Of a stretch of 64,000 bases of DNA, positions 1-15,315 are shown in pieces. How positions within the stretch are numbered: the first letter of the stretch is position 1; every line of letters starts with the position of its first letter. The notes beneath the pieces were generated by a model. It had not been told where the DNA came from, did not search any database, and was given only the letters and a program-made list of their open reading frames with translations. Where the stretch lies: the NCBI GenBank assembly GCA_018398805.1, contig JAGFBZ010000560.1:647501-711500 (forward strand), in the 5' to 3' direction. Source of the DNA: Hirundichthys speculiger. Lineage: Eukaryota > Chordata > Actinopteri > Beloniformes > Exocoetidae. Made by a program: the position numbers and the translations under genes.

Positions 1-2972
<2,972 letters not shown>

Positions 2973-2980
2973 GTCTAGAA

Positions 2981-4010
2981 CAGTGATTCTCAAAGTGTGG
3001 GCCGCGGCCCTCTGGTGGGCCGTCGAGGTACTGCAGGTGGGCCATGAGAGGTCATTAAAATTAAACAAAGGTGTTTTAAATCTTCTACCTTTTAAAATAT
3101 GTTTTTAATTACTGTAAAATATTCATGACATGATTAAAAAAACATTAATAAGTAATAAAAAAAAACCAGTTAAGTGTTATTCTACTGTCATCTTAACTTA
3201 ATAAGAAAAGTGTCACCTTATTTGTTGACCCCTTACATTAATATCGAATCATGGTTCCTTGTCCTGTATAGTGCTGGGCGATATGGAAAAAATCATATAT
3301 CACGATATGGACTATTTTATATCACGATAATGATATATATCACGATATACCATAATAAAGTATGTTTTCAGTTATTCTCTGAAAAGTTTGACAAAAATTT
3401 CATTGCTTACTTTTCAACTTAATTTTGAAAGGACATTTAGCTGAACTGTCACAAACATTCATTTTAGTGCAGCAAAAACAGGTAGTTACAGAGGTACAGT
3501 AGCTTTCACATTTTTTTTAAAAGTGCACAACAGTTTCTGAGAGGAAAAACACATTTTTGCACTGAAGTTCAGCTATAAAAAACAAACACAAATTATTTTT
3601 CAACTTTCTGAAATCTGTAACCTTGTAGTGCAAAGTTTGCAAACCAATATAAAGTGTCTAAAGTAAACATCAGGGTTGAAGAGAACTCTGTTTAAGGCAT
3701 TAACCATGAATAAAAGTGCAAACATAAAAGGCTACTTTGTAGTAGATATGATTCTATCAAATTTATCGTTGCAGGTTATTTAATTACATATTTGCTGTAA
3801 TAATTGATAAAATTAGGTTAGAAACGATAGAAACGATAGAAAGAAATGGCACGATACACACTTTTCTATCGTCCCCACGATATGTATCGTCATATTGCCC
3901 AGCACTAGTCCTGTATGTTGATCACAGTTGTGATTAAAGGTTTCGGTGGGCTATGGAGATTTTTCACATTTCAAATTGGGCCTTGGTGTTCTAAAGTTTG
4001 GGAATGGCTG
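2981..4010. mobile_element. Charlie-like hAT element (outer), interrupted by a second hAT
   Basis: Terminal inverted repeats CAGTGATTCTCAAAGT and, on the other strand at the right end, CAGCCATTCCCAAACT match at 12 of 16 positions, the pattern of Charlie-type hAT elements. The flanks are GTCTAGAA (2973-2980) and GTCTATAA (4011-4018), an 8-bp target duplication with one mismatch. Arms containing GTGGGCC-type repeats flank a younger element at 3269-3907, so the outer copy itself is only about 390 bp and non-autonomous. No transposase is preserved. It sits in ppp3ca intron 2. Confidence 0.8.
3269..3907. mobile_element. Nested hAT-type MITE (TAGTGCTGGGC ends)
   Basis: A 639-bp AT-rich element with near-identical terminal repeats: TAGTGCTGGGCGATATG at the left and TAGTGCTGGGCAATATG on the other strand at the right (16 of 17). 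It is flanked by a perfect 8-bp duplication, GTCCTGTA at 3261-3268 and 3908-3915. The internal sequence is rich in ATATCACGATA motifs and has no coding capacity. It is inserted inside the older Charlie-like element, so it is the younger of the two; its perfect target duplication agrees with that order. Confidence 0.9.
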
Positions 4011-4018
4011 GTCTATAA

Positions 4019-6620
4019 CATGCACATGCGGTTGATTCTTAGCTGATCGTAGAAACGAATGTGGATGGTTGTTGCTGACAAACGGAGCAGATGGATGGAA
4101 ATAAAATGATAAGTGTTGGGTTGGTAGCATGAATGGGGGGCAACATTTTCCCTAAGATTGTTGAAAGCTGTTAATTATGACAAACTAAAACATCACGCGA
4201 GTCTAATATCTATCAATATCTCACTGAGTAATGTGTCATTGGCGACACGGTTTCAAACAAATAGCGCGTAATTAAATTTGCACAGCCACTGTGATCAAAA
4301 CACCAATTGCCACTAATTCGATTTTTTTTCTTATCTTATGAATTAATACCTTTCGTAATGAGTTTAGTGAACTGATGGCCGCAATAAACAAATAGCATGC
4401 CGATAACAATCAGCATTATTCTTTCACAGGGACAGGCAATGATAAGAGTGTAATCTGCGTCTGATGTCTTCATGCCTCCAGTCTGCCTTGATTCATTTAG
4501 TTGACACATAATCGCCTAGTCAAGTCGTTAACAAAAGGTAGGAGAGATTTAAATCGACTTTGATGGGGATACAGACTTGCTTTTCCTCAAGCTTTATGGA
4601 GTGTATCTTGGAGGGAAAAAAATACAACAAGAACCCGTGGAAATAAAAAAAAACAAAAAACAGTCGGATGCAGAGATACCCAATTAGTAGAAGCAAGAGG
4701 ACAGCGTTGGAGAGCAATTATCTCGAGTTATGAGCCTCGTGAGAGAGCTCTGAGAATTTGCGCTCCTTGACTGGATCGTAAACCTTCACTTTAACATTTG
4801 TCTTTTATTAAACCCACACTATGCAACTGTTTAAATCCACAGCAGGGACTGACTTCAAAAAGAGAGCCTAGTTATTTGTGTCTGATTTCTAAAGACGTCC
4901 TTATTCCCTCTCACAATCGAGCCAAGCTCACTACAAACGCAGCGCTGGTCTATTTTAGATTGATTGTAAAGTCCATGAGAAACTGTTTTAATGCTACAAA
5001 AATAACCAAAACTAAACTAAAATTGCCTCAGCTGTTTCGCTCGTTTTACAGTTTTACAGGAACTAATAAAATCTTCATTATTACGAGACTCTCTTTGGGC
5101 AAACTTAAAGTTGTTTTTTTTTATTCTAGTGTTCCTCATTTATCCGTACAATGATTATATAACTTCTGCTCACCTCAACCAGGTAAATATATTTTTCATC
5201 CATACGATGAAGGAACTGTGTAATAACTGATCTTAAAGGATAAGTAATTCTTCATTACCCAAACGTGACCCTTAAAGCTTAAAACAGAAACAGAAGTCGA
5301 CTACGCATCTTGTTTTATCCAGAGGGGCGTGTGATGCTGAGGCTGTTTATCGCTATGGAAACATCCCAACGGCACTGAATTCTTTCAGTTTATATCATTA
5401 AAGGAAGAAGCAGCACCGACTCTATGAAGGGTCTCAGCGAGCATCACCGTTGGCAACCAAGTATCGTGACGACTGGTTGGGATCAAACAGGCAACGTCTC
5501 CCTGTAATGTATTGTTATATTCCTACTGAACTGTAAACAAAGACGTTTAACAGCAGTCCACCACATTTATTCACCTGAAGTGCACCTGAACTACACTGTA
5601 CATGGGAGGACTGCACCTCCAGCTGCTCTTTTTGGGGAAACCGTGACACGCCGGTGAAGAAGACGGCGATGGCTGACGGTTAAACCGACGCGACGTGACG
5701 GTCGCGGCGAACTGCAGCCGCCTCATCTGTGCATCTGTGGACGACGGCGGCTCACTCCTCCGGCTCGGGCCGCCGCTTTATCGCGGCGAGCACACGATCC
5801 GGCCATCACTCCCGTTTCGCTACACCTACAGACAAGCTCTGGCTCCCTCCCTCTTGTCACACATCAAACAAAAACGAGGTGAGAACCAAAGCCCACATAA
5901 GAAGAGCAGGTGGGAGTACATTATCTGTAGTGAGAAACAATTCGTTCTGGCCATCTACTGCCTGTGTGCTAAAGTGATTCCCCTGAGTAGTAGCATATCA
6001 GCGGGCAGCAGCTATCGAGTGGGTGGTGGGCATTACACAACCTGGCTTCAGAACCTACACAGGCCACTCCAAAGGCCGGGCTCATTGAGCGAGCGAAGTC
6101 CGCGGTGATGCAGGCTGTGCCAGATCGTGTTTTGATTGTGACTGGGCGATAACAATATCCCCGGCTTTATGATGGCCCCCTCCCTCCCTCTGAGTGTCTA
6201 CATCCTGCGGCGCATGCATTTATGCAAAGGCGGAGGTGCAGCACGCAATCTGTTATGAGCATCAGTCCGTTTGCAATGCTTAAAAAGCTAGTATAAAAGC
6301 ACATCAGTGGCATTAAATATTAAAATGTGTGGTTTATGGTTGGGCTTTGAGGAGCTGAAGAAACTTCAGATGGAAATGCTGCTGTAAGCCATTAGTCCCA
6401 TTCAAAAAAATAAAAATAAAATACTGCGGAGAAGGCCTCAGTCCTGGGGCTTCACTGATCCTCTATATGTGATGATCATGTGGATGTGATGGTGCAGATT
6501 GATAATTAAAGAAAGTGAACACGTTGGGTTAAAGGGGTTTTCTGCATTAATAAGCTATTAGTCAATGCATACCGTGTCTATTATTGTGACTTAGATGAAG
6601 ATCAGATGACTATTGATAGC
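4019..6620 (-). other. ppp3ca intron 2, no recognised gene or repeat
   Basis: I find no repeat ends, RNA gene or recognisable coding exon here. Open frames at 4798-5154 and 5695-6108 (plus) are unlike any known family and are best read as chance. The segment 5640-5800 is locally GC-rich with several CG dinucleotides. Confidence 0.5.
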
Positions 6621-6624
6621 AAAT

Positions 6625-7625
6625 CGCTGCAGAAAACCAGTTAATTCCAAAGAGCCCACATCTGTCCCCGTACACATCACTGCAGCTATGTAGCAAGCGT
6701 CGGATACGTCCTCGGGCATCTGCCATAATTACCCAATATCAGGCCCAAGGGAGCCCGATGAATCCTGGCATTGTCATCTTGGAATATGTCCGTGCCATCA
6801 GGAAAGGAAAAACTCCATTGATGGAATAATCTGGTCATTCAGTTTATTCAGGTAGTCAGCTGACCTCATTCTTTGAGCTCATACTGTTGCTGAACCTGGA
6901 CCTGACCAACTGCAGCAACCCCAGATCAGAACACTGCCCCCACAGGCTGGTACAGTAGGCGCTAGGCATGATGGGAACATCACTTCATCTGCCTCTCTTC
7001 TTACCCTGATGCTCCCGTCACTCTGGAACAGGGTCAATCTGGACTCATCAGACCACATGACCTTCTTCCATTGATCCAGAGTCCAATCTTTATGCTCCCT
7101 AGCGAATTGAAGCCTTTTTTTATGGTTAGCCTCACTGATTAGTGGTTTTTTTTAATGCTCATACTTCTACTACTAAATATAGCCCTGAGTTCTACTGTTG
7201 CTTTTCTTGGATTTGATCTCACCAAACGTTTAAGTGATCGCCGATCACGACCATTGAGGATTTTTTCCAGCCACATTTCCTCCTTGAAGACGATGGGTCC
7301 CCACTATGTTTTCTCTGCTTGAACCCTGCCAATGATTTGATCCTTCTCAAACAGACTAACTTTCAACAGTGGTTGTTTAGGAAATGAGAAGCAACTCATT
7401 GCACCAGTTGGGGTTAAATACCTTGTTGCCAGCTGAAAGATAATCACCCATGCAGTAATTATCCAATAGGAGGTCTGTACCTATTTGCTTAGTTAAATCC
7501 AGGTGGCGACTTTTTTTTTGGCAAGGAAATGTATCTGTATAGCTCTCAGATTTACAGATATCTTTGAGGGAATTACTTGCTTGTTTCAGCAAGACAACTC
7601 TTACACCGTAACCTTGCACGTATTA
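6625..7625 (-). mobile_element. Tc1-like transposon remnant (minus)
   Basis: On the minus strand the sequence around 7019-7080 translates to WSDESRLTLFQS, the hallmark around the first catalytic Asp region of fish Tc1-like DD34E transposases; preceding residues LDQWKKVM also fit. Further along the strand (lower coordinates) are pieces of the catalytic core, and higher coordinates hold the DNA-binding half followed by the 5' arm near 7370-7620. Several indels and stops show a dead copy. Clear terminal repeats were not found, so the boundaries are approximate. Related fragments are at 12484-12965 and 55425-56345. Confidence 0.75.
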
Positions 7626-9540
7626 CTCAACCAGTTCTCATGACATGACTATGTCCACCACCCTAAAGCTGCCAATCTTGTGAGTACGCAGTTAGAAAAA
7701 AAAAAAAAAACAGCATCCTGTCCCTTTAAACGTAATAGACCATAACAAACATAGCTCAAGCGAATCACTGACAGGGGGAGGGTTCATGCTTGTGCATGTG
7801 AAGAAGAGGAGGAGCTTGGGAGAGTTCATGACGGGAAGTTTATTGAGGTTTTGTTCCCAACATCAACATACGTGACTTCCTCCAGACGTCCCTTAACACA
7901 CCTATAATGCTCAATATCTCACTACGTCTTTCACAACCTTTGCCTTCGACTTCTCACAACATGATCACGCACATGTTCAAATGTTTATAAAGTAGATAGG
8001 AGTGGCTGTCGGATATGTCACAATTCCTAGCCGTGGATTGTGACACCACTACATTGTGGACATGCAGTAAAAATGTCCTATTCCACTTTTACTGGAGAGG
8101 TTGGGCTTATTACAACAGCATGAGCACATAGTAATCTACCGTTGGTGCAGCGCAGATCTGTCACCGACAGGAAACATCATTATGAAATGGAAAATACAAC
8201 AGAGAGGGTTCTGAACTGTTGAGCATCTAAACTAAGCAGGAACAAGAAGACATTTCACCCAATGATGCAACACAGCAGTGAACATTCTTCTGGTCCCAAC
8301 TTTTTTTTTTTGAGTCATGATGTTGGCTTCAAATTGAAAAAAAAAAAAAAAAAAGAAAATACATCTGATGTGCTGTCTTGACTTCATTATCTATTCAATA
8401 TAGTTGAAATAAGTCAAATCCAGAGGAAGTAGACTCATTCTTTGTGTCAAGGAGAAGAATTAGGATGGCTGGCCCGGTTAGCCAAACTCACTGTGGAGCT
8501 CTAATGTCCATACGAGCGTATTTATCATTAGAGGCATAAGAATTTAAAAGACAGATTTAGCAGCTTTGAAATGCTGCACAAAACAAACGCACTTCAGCTC
8601 AGACTAGTAGAACCGCCATCCTCATCAAGGTCTAGTAACACTATACAGGAAATTCCACAACCAAGGTCTTCATATTTTCTATCCAAGAATTCATCACATT
8701 TTCAGAGGAGAAAAAAAATAAATCAAGTTATGAGGTATGATCAGCTAAGGTGAGTCTCAGTACAACCTGAAGCTTTTCAGATTCCACTGTGCCGCGTGAT
8801 TACGACGTCTAATAAGAAAACAATACCACTGGTTTTATTGTGTTTTAATATGAGCTAGAACAGAGCTCACACTCTGAAAACATGCGTCAACGGTAGGAAA
8901 AGCTTGTTGTTGCCAGGTGACTTGGTTACAGGAGCTGTTTTGATGGCTCAGCTGAGTGAAGGCCATGGACGCAGCTTGTACTCAGGCGTCTAAGCCAGCT
9001 CCATTCGTCACACCCTTCCTCGCCATCATGAGAGCCCCACCTGCCATCTGAACCAACGAGGAAGTAGCTGTGCAAGTGTGAGAAGCCGAACGAGGGACTG
9101 CTAACATTTCACGGCGCTTCACGGCTCGCGAGCGTGACACAAAAAAGTTAAAACGTGACATTAAGAGAAAGCGAGGATTTGCTGTGAGCTCGAGAGAGGA
9201 AAACAGCAGGAGAACGGCGAAGCGCAACAGAGAAATCCTTGTTGAGAAAGACTAGTGAGTGGGAGAGGGGTTGAGACAGGGGTGTTGAGTGGGAGGGAAA
9301 GAAGCAGTCCATTGCTGCACTCTTATACACGAGTGGATGAACACAAACACACAGCCAGCTCCTCAGGATATGCTCTGCCTGCACACAGAACGGGAGCCGA
9401 CCGTTGTTTCTTTGTAACGCGACAGAGAAAAGGGGGTCTGCAGGCCGACCCGCCGCTTGATCTGTGATCAAATCTAAAATCAAGGCAGGTCAAGTCAGGA
9501 AAGACAATCTCAGTGGATGGGAAAGTCTGGATGAGACTGT
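7626..9540 (-). other. ppp3ca intron 2, simple runs only
   Basis: Contains A- and T-runs (7696-7711, 8301-8311, 8337-8354) and no recognised gene. Short open frames on both strands around 8980-9480 overlap each other in a more GC-rich stretch and look like chance. Confidence 0.5.
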
Positions 9541-9542
9541 GT

Positions 9543-9790
9543 TAGGGCTGGAGGATATGGCCGAAATTTAATTCACAATATATTTATAATTTTGGTCGAT
9601 TCAATACGATTCCGATACCGATTTCAATAATATGAAAGTTAAACTGTCAGGAACGTCCAGGAAGGATGACTGTATGCACAAATCTCTGTAACATGAAACT
9701 GCCAAATCCATTAAACTTTGTCATACGGCACTATATAATGTTTTAGATATAAAAATGAACGAAAAAGTAATGTTTTTTTTGGAAATCAAA
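9543..9790. mobile_element. Truncated hAT-like MITE end
   Basis: Begins TAGGGCTGGAGGATATGG followed by ACGATTCCGATACCGATT-type sequence, the usual left end of small fish hAT elements found elsewhere in this window. No matching right end or target duplication was found, so it is called a truncated or rearranged copy. The following stretch 10049-10205, rich in CCCGACC and GGGTC motifs, may be part of another degraded element. Confidence 0.45.
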
Positions 9791-10205
9791 CTTCCGAAGA
9801 CTGAGATGGAGCGGTAGAAATAAAACACTGGGAATGCATCCTCTCCAATTTAGTTGTCAAGCCATCAGGACCCATCCAAAATGTTCCTAGCAGGGTCACT
9901 CTGGGGCGAAAGATCTCCAGAACTCTGTTTGGACCCTGGTTCCTGTAGTCAAATATAGCAGATGTTGTAGTGATGAGGTCAAAATGGAAGATCACTTCAC
10001 TTGGGTTGAGTTGAGTTGAGGTGCGAGAGACTAAATAATCTGGATACACTGTCGTTAGAGGTCTTCGGAACGACCCGACAACCCCAAAACCAGAGGTTCC
10101 GACCCGACCCGAATTGTATCTCTGGTCTATTCACAAGACGTGACTCCAGGTTCGGGTCAGATTCGGTACAGTTGGTCTCGGGTCCGGTTGGTGCTCTCTT
10201 AGCCA

Positions 10206-11739
10206 ATGTCAGGACTCGGGACAGTTTAATTAATTATTCATTAACGTGGCGTGTTTGTCATAAAACAATCGTGTTGCTGTAGCGTGTTATTAGCGGTTTG
10301 CCCGGCAGCTGTAAAACACAACGGATCGCCAACATGATAATGTTGGATGAGAGAAGATGTTCACGACACGTCCTGACTGGTGTAGGCTATTAGCGTTAGC
10401 AGTTGCTACAAATAGCAAATGTATCCACAAAAAAAATAACGACATGGATTTTTTTGTTGTTTACATCACGTAGCCTATGTAGCAACTGAACCGGGTAGAA
10501 GAAGACAACTTTAGGTAAGAAAATCAAGTTTTATTCAACTCATTTTTGAATGAATAAATTAAAAACCTCATATTCACATACAGCCTGCCAGTAATGAAAA
10601 CACGAGAAACTACGAGAGCGTGCAGACCACCCACCCATCCCTGGTTCAAGCTCAGCTGTGTACAAATGATGAATTCTCCTCTTACACCTTTGTCTTGTTT
10701 GAACAGGGATACCTCATTATTTTTAAACCATTACTAACCAAAACAGAAGGCTGTGAGTACACATGCTGAATCATCAGTCATCAAGCTGTGTTCGACGGGG
10801 TTTTAACTTTTTTTTTTTTAATGCCTGTAAACTCCAGACATAAGCAGAAAAAAAAAACAAAGCCTTGTGATTGTGCAGCGTGAGAGCGTCACCAAGATAT
10901 TCGCTTAATGGCAGCCTTAGTAAACAGCGGAGACCAGCAAGACTAATGCATTCATGAATTTAAGCAAACACAAGTACAATGCCTGCAAAATGTGAACATT
11001 GGCCTTTCTAGACTATAATGTGAGGAATGAGCTCTTCTTAGGAAATAATGTGTTGCCATAGATCCCTTGAGTAGGTCTCTTCCTCTGATTACAACAACAT
11101 CAAAGAAGCCTCATCAAAAAGTCTAATGGAGGAAGAGCGTACTTGACCAGGGAGAAAGACAACAATAGATGCTCTGGGTATGTGCATATGCATCAGTGAC
11201 CCTCCCACATGTTCGTTCAGAGGCCGGAGTGAATGAGCTCGGTTTCAGCTGCTGGGTGTTCAAAATACTGCATATACTCAACTGAAAAACTTCTCTCAAT
11301 AGAAATTATTCTTTAAAGCAGCACTGTAACAACAAAGATCGCTTTTTAATAAAGTAGTGGATTGTATCTTATTGTTTCAAATCAACTCTGCATTTCAAAT
11401 CAACTCATAGTGCCTGGCCTCCCAAAAAAAATAAAATAAAATAAAAAAAATACAATCTGAGACTCTTTTACTCCAGCGAACTAACTTTAGCTTCGACTAC
11501 GGCGCAGACGTGGTCCAAGTTCAACTGCATGAGTTCATGCGATGCCGCAACATTTACATTCCGTCCAGAACTGTATCAATTTTTCGGCAAATTCACACGC
11601 CACGTCTCAAGTTATCTGAAGCGCTCCTTCGTAACATGAGCCAGACGGACGCTCGCTCTGTTACGGGCATCTTGGGGGAATCATATGTCTTTTCCATTTG
11701 GAAAGGAAAGTCTGCCACAGGAAATAATTTGTACACTCA
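10206..11739 (-). other. ppp3ca intron 2, no recognised feature
   Basis: Unremarkable intronic sequence with poly-T and poly-A runs (10810-10820, 10849-10858) and a TAAAA-rich run at 11425-11450. No gene, RNA or bounded repeat recognised. Confidence 0.5.
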
Positions 11740-12342
11740 GGCCCCGATCGTACACTTCCCGCTAGCCGCTACCCGCAAACTTGCGGGTTTAGGAACCTCT
11801 GCTAACTGCTAATGCAATCTTCCGCTCCCTAAAGCCGCTACCCATTATGCCGACTCCCTTACTCACACTGTAGGTGTGGCAATGGCCGTTTCTTTTGCCC
11901 TTTCAGCAAACTCGGCATCTTACGACCCGCTACCCGCTAACCACATGTCGGCGCGTACAACAACGCATCCAAATGGCATCAATGTGCGTCCACCTGGTCA
12001 CATGTGGATGTGCACAAACAGCTCTACCTCTCGAATCAACTCTTGTATAAAAAGCGTGGTTTGACCTCAGTTGAACCCCTGAGAAAATGGCAGAGATGAA
12101 AAGACACTCCATAGCGGTTTGCAGGTAGCGCAACCTGCTCTGAAAGGCAAAGACTACTAACGAACTGATTGGTTTAACAGGTGGAACGCCCTAACCACTC
12201 CCATGCATAATATAGCGAGTAGCGCAGGTGGGATAACGGGTTTATCAATGTGGAAGATTAAGTTCTTTGCGGGGGAACGCCCCTCCCGCTACCCACTATC
12301 CCTAAATAGCGGCTTTAGCAGATCTGGCAGAAGACCGGGCCC
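11740..12342. mobile_element. Putative Harbinger-like MITE
   Basis: The ends GGCCCCGATCGTACAC and, on the other strand at the right, GGGCCCGGTCTTCTGCC are imperfect inverted repeats, and both flanks carry TCA (or CTCA if one base is assigned differently). The interior repeats short motifs of the type CCGCTACCCGC and AATAGCGG on both strands, as in terminal and subterminal repeats of a MITE. A 3-bp duplication and GC-rich ends suggest PIF/Harbinger, but no transposase is present and the superfamily call is tentative. Confidence 0.45.
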
Positions 12343-12427
12343 TCAGTATGTTCACGTAGTCGGCCGGAGGTCGTTTCTGTGGGTGCGTGAAGGAGCTTGA
12401 CCCAGATCTGAACAACTCAAGTAAACC

Positions 12428-12477
12428 CATATCATATCATATCATATCATATCATATCATATCATATGGCCATTTTT
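12428..12477. repeat. (CATAT)10 microsatellite
   Basis: Ten perfect tandem copies of the pentamer CATAT, 50 bp in all. Perfect copies suggest a recent, probably length-polymorphic tract. It directly precedes a Tc1-like fragment. Confidence 0.95.
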
Positions 12478-12483
12478 TCTGGT

Positions 12484-12965
12484 ACCAACCTCACTGATTT
12501 TCTAAAAGCTGCACAACCATTTAGTCCCAATAGCTTGAGTTCTCCCTTCACTACTCATGTGGAAATGTTCTCATTTTGTTACGATTAAGCGTTCATAACC
12601 AGTCAAGGTTTTGTTTTGTCTTTTTGTTCTGATCATGTTTTTTCCTCGGGGTGACGGTCCGTCAGTATCTTTCCAGGTTTGAACTGACATGGTTCAACAC
12701 AGTTTGACTAGTTTCAATGATCTCCTGAGTTCTTCCGTTTGATTGAAACACTCCAAAAACTTGACCGTTTCCCGTGACCACAGGCTCTTCTAACGTGGTC
12801 GTTTAAGGAATAAGAAGCTATTCACTGCATCAGCGACGGTTAAAAAACTTGTTCCTGGCCTAATAATATTCATCACTTCAATACTTTTCCAGTGGGAGGC
12901 TTTTAACTAATTGCTTGGTTAAATTCAGGCAATGACTTTCTTTGTCTTGGTTTGGCAGTGTATAT
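12484..12965 (-). mobile_element. Decayed Tc1-like fragment (minus)
   Basis: Matches the arrangement of the first Tc1-like copy at 6625-7625: sequence at 12500-12560 corresponds to its central region and 12800-12955 to its 5' arm (compare GAATAAGAAGCTATTCACTG with GAAATGAGAAGCAACTCATT, and AGTGGGAGGC with CAATAGGAGG). It is more diverged and lacks the catalytic core. Orientation is the same as the first copy. Confidence 0.55.
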
Positions 12966-13570
12966 AGTCTCTGTGTCAGCGTCTCAATCCACAAAGCAAA
13001 AAAAAAAATTGAGTAAGTGTTTCAAAGCTCAGTAGTTCTGCCAAACTGTGTGAAGAAAACCTTTGTGCTTCTTAAAATAGTCTGTAGTAGCGACAGAAAG
13101 GACATTCCTGTACCAACAGTCCCTTTTAATATCGTTTTTGTACACATTACATACTTAAATTGACCTTGGTTCATCTGCAGGGATCCTACCCACAATATCA
13201 CTCAAGTGGAATAACATTTTTGAGTCTTGTTGGAGGCTTAAAACAGGAATTTATTTTGATGTTGTTAAATGTCCTCTGGGCTAATGCTGGTGAATGCATC
13301 CTCCGTTCTGAACTCAGAAACTGCTTTGATCCACATCGTTTTTCTCTCTCATCACCGTATAGAAATGGACCTGGGGTTGATTTTAACGGCAGAATATTCC
13401 TCTAATTCTACAGAAGTGTGTCTGAGAGGCAACAAAGAAGCTGGGACTGATGACCTTCTGGAATTGGTTACGAGCGTAAAATAATAATTTTCCTACTCAG
13501 CTCAGCTCATTCGTTCACTTTACAGAGAAAGCAGCAAGTTCATCATCATTTTCAGGTGTTGCGTAAACAA
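12966..13570 (-). other. ppp3ca intron 2, no recognised feature
   Basis: No gene or bounded repeat recognised. Short plus-strand open frames at 13160-13484 overlap in two frames and resemble no family. Confidence 0.5.
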
Positions 13571-13579
13571 CAACAACAA

Positions 13580-13665
13580 CAATGTGCTTATAGCACCTTT
13601 CTAGACCACTCAAGGCGCTTTTCCAACACAAGCAGCTGTCTCTCACTGCTACACTCACATTAATG
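13580..13665 (-). mobile_element. LINE 3'-end fragment
   Basis: The plus-strand text TTATAGCACCTTTCTAGACC followed by ACTCAAGGCGCTTTTCC is the common fish motif of the form 'tatagcgcctttctag ... ctcaaggcgcttta', seen in the 3' UTRs of L2-like LINEs. The same type of motif starts the larger element at 53479. Too short to classify further. Confidence 0.35.
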
Positions 13666-13744
13666 AATTCGATTTATTTATGAGGCCCAATTATCCCTAT
13701 AATGACTCCTATTATTTATTTAATTATTCCCATATTTAAATTAC

Positions 13745-13925
13745 ACAATGGCTGGGCCACTGCACAGCTCAGTGGTTTAAAGCAGGCGGTTCATGTGTGG
13801 AGGCTACAGTCGACTGCAGCGGTCGCAGGTTTGACTCCCGCTCTGTGACCCTTTGCTGCAGGTCTGCTCCATTTTCCCGTCCACTCTACGCTGTAAATAA
13901 AGGCCACTAGTACTATTAAAAAAAC
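13745..13925 (+). mobile_element. tRNA-derived SINE
   Basis: An A-box-like segment (CTCAGTGGTTTAAAG near 13769-13783) is followed by GGTCGCAGGTTTGACTCCCG, which contains the B-box core of a polymerase III promoter, then CTGTGACCCTTTGCTGCAGG and a tail with AAATAAAGGC. This is the layout of the widespread fish tRNA-derived SINE whose body reads 'gtgacccgttgctgcatgtc' and ends 'caaataaaggc'. The tail ends in a short A-run near 13918-13925. Direct repeats were not resolved. Confidence 0.7.
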
Positions 13926-13929
13926 ATAA

Positions 13930-15315
13930 CATCATGGTTAATGTATGTGAAGCCTATTACCAATTACCCTAAAGAAAAAAAAAACATTTCCTTTCTGCGT
14001 CATGTCTTCCTTCCTGTGTGCTCTGCCTGTCTGTTTATCAGAGCTGTGCCTCGCTGTGACAAAGCAGCAGTGGGTTGCCCATACAATATTAATATACCCG
14101 GAAACCCTACCTACATATTTTTGTCTTCTACGATTCAAAAAAGGTTAAATCTGCTACTGCATACCTGGTCGCTGTGCTGTGCAACTGAAAGTCATACACT
14201 GGGTCAATAAATAATCATGCATTGAGGGAATTCAAGTGGGATCGCAAAAGCTACTTTTTAAAAGACCTTTTTTTTTTTTGACAACTTCTCTCTCCCAGAA
14301 TGCACCTGGTAAAAAAAAAAAATAAATGAAAAATGTCGAGGCCTTCTGAGCTAAACTTCACTTTCTGTCGTACAGGCTGAGCACCTGCTGAAAGGAAGAT
14401 CCTGACCCATTTCACTCTCAAGAAATCCTCTGATGTGAAAACGTCAGTCGAGCGTCGTCATCCATTCTCATCCCAGTCACGCACACGCGCTGACGCCCCG
14501 TGGCTGCGCGAACACGTTCATTTAGGTGCTTCCTGTTGTCATAATGTGAGAAGTTTTGTTTCGAGTTTAACCAAGCGGAAACCCAACCGAATAAAAAACA
14601 AAAAAAAAAAAAAAACAAACCTGAAACTGAAAATGGAAAGCGAAAAACCAAAGTAAAGCAACTGTTGAACGACAACTCAAAAGGTAAAATATCTCAACCT
14701 AACGAGCACATGTCGCCTGCCTCTGCTGCTGCCCACCTGCATGCCACATGAAATAAATATATATAAAAACACAACAAAATCTCTCGCTTGGCGGTCTGTA
14801 TGTCGATGCACGTGCTCAGGCATAGACACACGAGGACCGAGTGGAAACAAAGAGCATCAACAGTGCGAGTGACAGTTACGGTGCAGGTGTTACCTGTCAC
14901 ATAAACCTGACGCGTCCTCCAGATGTGCTCTACATGTGGCAGAAAGATTTTCACGCAGCAGTCCCTGAGACGGGAGGGTTGATCGTTTTGGAAGGCGCCC
15001 CGCTGCCTTTCCAGCACGTGGCTTCGTTGGCGGACGGATAAGGTGGGAACGACAGAATCCCAGAGACGGATAATGAGGAAATGGATTTGATGTGCTGCTA
15101 ACATCTGAACGAGCGTGCGGCTACGGGTTTCAGCGCCCTCGCGTCCCGCCGCGTCTCTGCAACCTCTGCTACAGGCCCGTAAATACCAATTATTCATACG
15201 GTCAATGAACGACTGGCGATGAGCCTAAAACCCACAGTTAAACACTTAAAACGTGGAATTGACTGTGTCAGTTCTGTTCTGATGGCAGACACAAGTGCTG
15301 CATTTTATTTCTGAC
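13930..15315 (-). other. ppp3ca intron 2, exon 2-proximal end
   Basis: Intronic, with A/T runs at 13973-13985, 14269-14279, 14310-14322 and 14598-14614. A 167-codon minus-strand open frame (14694-15197) lies just downstream of exon 2 but has no recognisable domain and no supporting splice context, so it is not annotated as coding. Confidence 0.5.

Noticed and set aside
10049..10205. CCCGACC/GGGTC-rich stretch as a transposon
   Set aside because: The motifs suggest a degraded element, but I could not find paired ends or a target duplication.
12428..12477. Regular repeat that could suggest a CRISPR array
   Set aside because: It is a plain pentanucleotide microsatellite without spacers, in a vertebrate intron.
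14694..15197. 167-codon minus-strand open frame near ppp3ca exon 2
   Set aside because: No domain recognised, not in phase with exon 2 splicing, and composition looks like translated intron.
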